Positions 7,340 to 9,716 of a stretch of 9,716 nucleotides of DNA are shown here, in pieces. Below the pieces are notes generated by a model, which saw only the letters and a program-made list of their open reading frames with translations, was not told the origin of the DNA and did not search any database. This DNA comes from CAYVKY01 sp964452115 (lineage in GTDB: Bacteria; Bacteroidota; Ignavibacteria; Tepidaquicellales; Tepidaquicellaceae), in NCBI GenBank assembly GCA_964452115.1, contig CAYVKY010000089.1, positions 1-9,716 of the forward strand, read 5' to 3'. Position numbers and translations under genes: made by a program. Each line of letters begins with the position of its first letter. Within the stretch, counting starts at the first letter, position 1.

Positions 7340-7365
7340 CATTCCCAAGCTCCAGCTTGGGAATG
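7340..7365. repeat. Palindrome, 12-bp perfect arms (CATTCCCAAGCT / AGCTTGGGAATG)
   Basis: Perfect inverted repeat with arms 7340-7351 and 7354-7365 around a CC centre. It shares nine arm bases (TTCCCAAGC) with the palindrome at 7282-7305 but differs at its ends and centre, so they are two related copies, not one duplicated block. Six T occur 10 bases beyond on the plus strand (7376-7381), so a weak role in ending the helicase transcript is possible. Confidence 0.8.
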
Positions 7366-7414
7366 CTACTGAAAATTTTTTGTTTTTGACAAGCTCTCCT
7401 GCGCCGGAACGTCG

Positions 7415-8209
7415 TTAATAAATTTTTACGAGCTCGAATGCTTTTCTGCGTTTGCTTATATCGGTAGGAATTTCTATTTCCGCTTTGATGATTTTAGGAA
7501 CGTCATCGGAAGAAACCCAATAAATGTCAAGCGTGTTATTTTCATTATCTTTCAGGAATACCCTGTAGCACTTGAAGGTTCCGAGAGGACATTGCACTTC
7601 GTCAATTGCGGGCACTTCCACATCGCAGGTGCGGATTTCCTCCATGCGGAAATCATAAAATTTCAGCGTGTTGGTGTAACCAACATCAAGCGGCAGAAGG
7701 CTCACGGCAAGGTCAATGCACACTCCGTCTCCGAGCACCGGCACCTGAAGATTGTAACTGACAGGTTCTTTTCCCTGATCTGTCATTTTATAACCCGTAA
7801 TCCCTTTTCTTGAAAATGACAAGTTCAGTACTTCATCATTTCCCTCATAAGCAGTTCTTGATACGGGCAGAAGCGTTGCAGTGTCCAGAAGATATTTATC
7901 CGTGGATTTTCCGAGCGGCAGGTGCATATCCTCAGAAAGCACAATCGAACTGCCGATAAATTTTACGTCACGGAACAGTTTGATGTTATATACTTCACCC
8001 CTGAGCTCGATAGTTGAATTATATTCATACTTGCCGGTTTTGAGCGCTCCCATTTTCAACCTTTTGATAGGAGCATCTTTTATGGTATAGCCGGATTGCC
8101 TGTGTTTCGTTGAATCGGGTACAGTTTGAAAAATTTTTTTTAACGTGTTGCACGATGAGGTTGAAATAATGAAGGCAATAATTGCCAGGTAAATGAGAAA
8201 TTTTGTCAT
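7415..8209 (-). CDS. Predicted lipoprotein with DUF3108-like domain
   Basis: 264 residues. The N-terminus is a lipoprotein signal: MTKF, a hydrophobic stretch at 5-16, then STSSC with the candidate lipidated cysteine at C20. The lipobox is loose (Thr-Ser-Ser-Cys in place of Leu-Ala-Gly-Cys) but acceptable in this group. The mature part is beta-rich and resembles the DUF3108 family: LDTATLLPVSR (residues 108-118), a central strand pair with DGVCIDLAVSLLPLDVG, then CPLGTFKCYRV and YWVSSDDVPKIIKAEIEIP near the C-terminus. These proteins are envelope-located and of unknown function; the fold resembles lipid-carrying beta-barrels such as LolA, which is only a hint. The ATG at 8209 has no Shine-Dalgarno sequence. 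The pirin-like gene ends 66 bp upstream on the same strand with no terminator between, so the two may share a transcript. The stop codon overlaps a possible repeat remnant (7396-7416). Confidence 0.82.
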   Translation of the reverse strand: MTKFLIYLAIIAFIISTSSCNTLKKIFQTVPDSTKHRQSGYTIKDAPIKRLKMGALKTGKYEYNSTIELRGEVYNIKLFRDVKFIGSSIVLSEDMHLPLGKSTDKYLLDTATLLPVSRTAYEGNDEVLNLSFSRKGITGYKMTDQGKEPVSYNLQVPVLGDGVCIDLAVSLLPLDVGYTNTLKFYDFRMEEIRTCDVEVPAIDEVQCPLGTFKCYRVFLKDNENNTLDIYWVSSDDVPKIIKAEIEIPTDISKRRKAFELVKIY

Positions 8210-8275
8210 TAAGAAAATATACTAAGAGTATTAAAATGAATAAGAAAAAATTAAAAATCCATTCAATAATTTAGT

Positions 8276-8983
8276 TTATTCCATCGGTACTTCAATCAGC
8301 AGAAAGTATGAATCCTCTGATGCACTGATTTCCATCTTCTGTATAAATTCAATTTCCATACCGTCCCTTGCCGAAAGTGTATGATCGAAGATATTCAAAC
8401 TGCCGCTGAGTACAAAAATATAAACGCCGCCGTTTTTTAAGGAAAGATTATACTGCAGGGATTTTTCCCTGCCAAGCCTTCCGATATAAACATTCGCATC
8501 CTGATTTATTTTCAGCGATTCACCGTTTTCACGTGAAGCAATTTTAATAAATTTATCCGCCGGTGAATTCCATCTCGCCGGATAGAGATAATATACCGGC
8601 TCTGTGTCCTTCACATCCGGCGAAATAAAAATCTGCAGAAATTTCATATCAGCGGTTTCAGACGGATTGTGTAACGTGTGCCACATTCCTTTGCCGGCGG
8701 ACATAAGCTGCACATCGCCCGCGTGAAGCGTTTCCTGCCTTCCTGTCGAATCCGTATGCTGCATCTCACCCTGAAGTAAAATTGTAATAATTTCAACATT
8801 CTCGTGAGGATGATTGACGAAACCCTTGCCGGGTATAACGGTATCATCATTCAAAACTTTCAGTGCTCCGAAATGCATCCTTTCGGGATTCACATATTTG
8901 GCAAAACTGAATGTGTGATATGACTCCAGCCATCCGTGATTGGCGTATCCCCTTGAATCGGCTTTGTGTATATTAATTTTCAT
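8276..8983 (-). CDS. Pirin family bicupin protein (YhhW/quercetinase-like) lacking the Glu metal ligand
   Basis: This 235-residue protein has the length and layout of bacterial pirins such as E. coli YhhW: an N-terminal cupin (about 1-120) and a C-terminal cupin (about 130-235). Family signatures are HFGALKVLNDD (37-47), PGKGFVNHPHENVEII (51-66), LQGEMQHTDSTG (70-81) and GDVQLMSAGKGMWH (89-102). In human pirin and YhhW the metal is held by three His and one Glu. H58, H60 and H102 are present here, but the Glu position (HxE) is L104, followed by H105. Some family members act as quercetin 2,3-dioxygenases or redox-sensing regulators; given the altered site, activity cannot be assumed. The ATG at 8983 has no Shine-Dalgarno sequence. 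It lies upstream of the lipoprotein gene and is divergent from the PLP enzyme gene. Confidence 0.93.
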   Translation of the reverse strand: MKINIHKADSRGYANHGWLESYHTFSFAKYVNPERMHFGALKVLNDDTVIPGKGFVNHPHENVEIITILLQGEMQHTDSTGRQETLHAGDVQLMSAGKGMWHTLHNPSETADMKFLQIFISPDVKDTEPVYYLYPARWNSPADKFIKIASRENGESLKINQDANVYIGRLGREKSLQYNLSLKNGGVYIFVLSGSLNIFDHTLSARDGMEIEFIQKMEISASEDSYFLLIEVPME

Positions 8984-9001
8984 AGATTACATTTATATTC
9001 A

Positions 9002-9038
9002 ATTATAAAAAAGATAAAATTCAACGTAAAAAAGCAAA
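9002..9038 (-). promoter_or_regulatory. Candidate promoter of the pirin-like gene
   Basis: On the minus strand, TTTACG (9030-9025), 17 bases, then TATAAT (9007-9002) gives a consensus -10 with a weak -35. Overlapping it, TTTG (9038-9035), 18 bases, then TATCTTTT (9016-9009) is a near match to the Bacteroidetes TTTG / TAnnTTTG form. Which one is used cannot be told from sequence; either lies about 20-30 bases before the ATG. Confidence 0.35.
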
Positions 9039-9070
9039 GACAGTTCAGTCTGAATCTATTAGTTTCAAAT

Positions 9071-9098
9071 TTTACAAATTTTTTATATTTTGAGATAA
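9071..9098 (+). promoter_or_regulatory. Weak candidate promoter of the PLP enzyme gene
   Basis: TTTACA (9071-9076), 16 bases, then GATAAT (9093-9098) matches sigma70 -35 and -10 boxes at five of six positions each. It would leave a leader of roughly 65 bases before the ATG at 9170. The region is very AT-rich, so chance matches are likely. Confidence 0.25.
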
Positions 9099-9169
9099 TT
9101 GCAGATATTATAACGATATATGATAATTTAAAGTTCTAACATTAATTTTAAAATTTTTAACACACAATT

Positions 9170-9716
9170 ATGACAAAGTTTGACCCAAGCAGGAATATAC
9201 AGGATTATCTCGTTTTCGGAGAGTTCGGAGACGTAAATCCTTCGGTATCGGATTCATCAACATTTACATTTCTCAGCACCGACAAGATGAAGGAAATTTT
9301 TGAGCACGAAGTGGAGGGATGTTTCCTTTATTCAAGGCACTGGAACCCGATTAATAAATATCTTTCCGATGCACTGGCGCGTCTGGAAGATACTGACTCC
9401 GCGTGCGTTTTTGCTTCAGGAATGGGAGCAATCAACTGCACGGTTCAGCAGATTTGTTCTGCCGGCGATGAAATTATTTCATCCCATACAATATACGGGG
9501 GCACTTATGCATTATTTAAAAATTTCCTGTCTAAATTCAACATCAAAGTAAATTTTGTTGACATCACAAATCTCGAAAGCGTAAAAGCAGCAATTACGGA
9601 CAAAACAAAATTGATTTACTGCGAAACTATGAGCAATCCGCTTCTTGAGATTGCAAATATCCCGGAACTTTCAAAAATCAGTAAGTCAATCGGTGCAAAA
9701 CTCGTTGTGGATAACA
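9170..9716 (+). CDS. Cys/Met metabolism PLP-dependent enzyme (cystathionine gamma-lyase/synthase or methionine gamma-lyase type), N-terminal 182 residues
   Basis: The frame is open from ATG 9170 to the right edge; the C-terminal half with the PLP-binding lysine lies outside. Visible motifs match the trans-sulfuration (Cys/Met metabolism) fold-type I family: YSRxxNP (Y54, R56, N59-P60), whose Tyr and Arg contact PLP phosphate of the partner subunit; SGMGAI (83-88), the phosphate-binding loop; YGGTY (109-113), whose Tyr stacks on the cofactor ring; CETMSNPLLEIANI (151-164); and VVDN (179-182), whose Asp pairs with the pyridine nitrogen. The opening, FDPSRNIQDYLVFGEFG followed by NPSVSDSSTF, resembles a flavobacterial-type branch. 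Position 111 is Gly; in Pseudomonas putida methionine gamma-lyase the matching residue is Cys116, which argues mildly against that exact enzyme. Substrate (homocysteine formation, cystathionine cleavage or methionine breakdown) cannot be settled from this half. The ATG has no Shine-Dalgarno sequence. Confidence 0.93.
   Translation, partial: MTKFDPSRNIQDYLVFGEFGDVNPSVSDSSTFTFLSTDKMKEIFEHEVEGCFLYSRHWNPINKYLSDALARLEDTDSACVFASGMGAINCTVQQICSAGDEIISSHTIYGGTYALFKNFLSKFNIKVNFVDITNLESVKAAITDKTKLIYCETMSNPLLEIANIPELSKISKSIGAKLVVDN

Noticed and set aside
9045..9055. Small odd-centred palindrome TTCAG-T-CTGAA between the divergent pirin and PLP genes
   Set aside because: Five-base arms in AT-rich DNA occur easily by chance, and no half-site repeats nearby support an operator.
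9300..9551. Plus-strand open frame of 83 codons
   Set aside because: It overlaps the PLP enzyme in another frame; the PLP motifs show the frame starting at 9170 is the coding one.
1..9716. Defence island, CRISPR, prophage or toxin-antitoxin system
   Set aside because: No direct-repeat array, integrase, transposase, nuclease pair or small toxin gene was seen; all large frames are explained by ordinary secreted or housekeeping proteins. No tRNA or rRNA gene was recognised either.

Overview
The window (about 40% GC by eye) looks like a chromosomal piece from the Ignavibacteria / Chlorobi-Bacteroidetes side of the bacterial tree. The strongest clue is the C-terminus of the long minus-strand gene at 1212-4121, which carries the SQNYPNPFNP-type secretion-sorting tail of the type IX secretion system in the form typical of Ignavibacteria. 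Other clues are that almost no start codon has a Shine-Dalgarno sequence, that two genes use TTG starts, and that one promoter fits the Bacteroidetes TTTG / TAnnTTTG consensus. The assignment is inferred from these features, not searched.

Layout. 1-1035 (-): N-terminal part of a secreted or membrane-anchored protein that runs off the left edge. 1036-1211: a gap with a clear rho-independent terminator (1156-1186) and a long stem-loop (1095-1142). 1212-4121 (-): a 969-residue secreted six-Asp-box beta-propeller protein with a T9SS tail. 4348-5253 (-): a zinc-type cation diffusion facilitator, divergent from 5415-7262 (+), a DEAD-box RNA helicase with a DbpA-type RNA-binding domain. 7263-7414: a convergent gap holding two near-perfect TTCCCAAGC/GCTTGGGAA palindromes. 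7415-8209 (-) and 8276-8983 (-): a predicted lipoprotein with a DUF3108-like body and an upstream pirin-family bicupin, 66 bp apart and possibly co-transcribed. 9170-9716 (+): the start of a Cys/Met-metabolism PLP enzyme that runs off the right edge. No gene-free stretch exceeds 300 bp; the longest is 4122-4347, which is AT-rich and shows no convincing element.

How the genes fit together. The two left-hand genes are both exported surface or extracellular proteins. The rest is unrelated housekeeping: metal efflux, RNA remodelling, a lipoprotein, a cupin and sulfur amino-acid metabolism. I see no phage, transposase, CRISPR, toxin-antitoxin or defence genes and no convincing new multigene system. 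The items most worth a second look are the dispersed palindromic elements with a shared core, the pirin that has lost its glutamate metal ligand, the unassigned domain in the propeller protein, and the promoter with a very short leader on the efflux gene.
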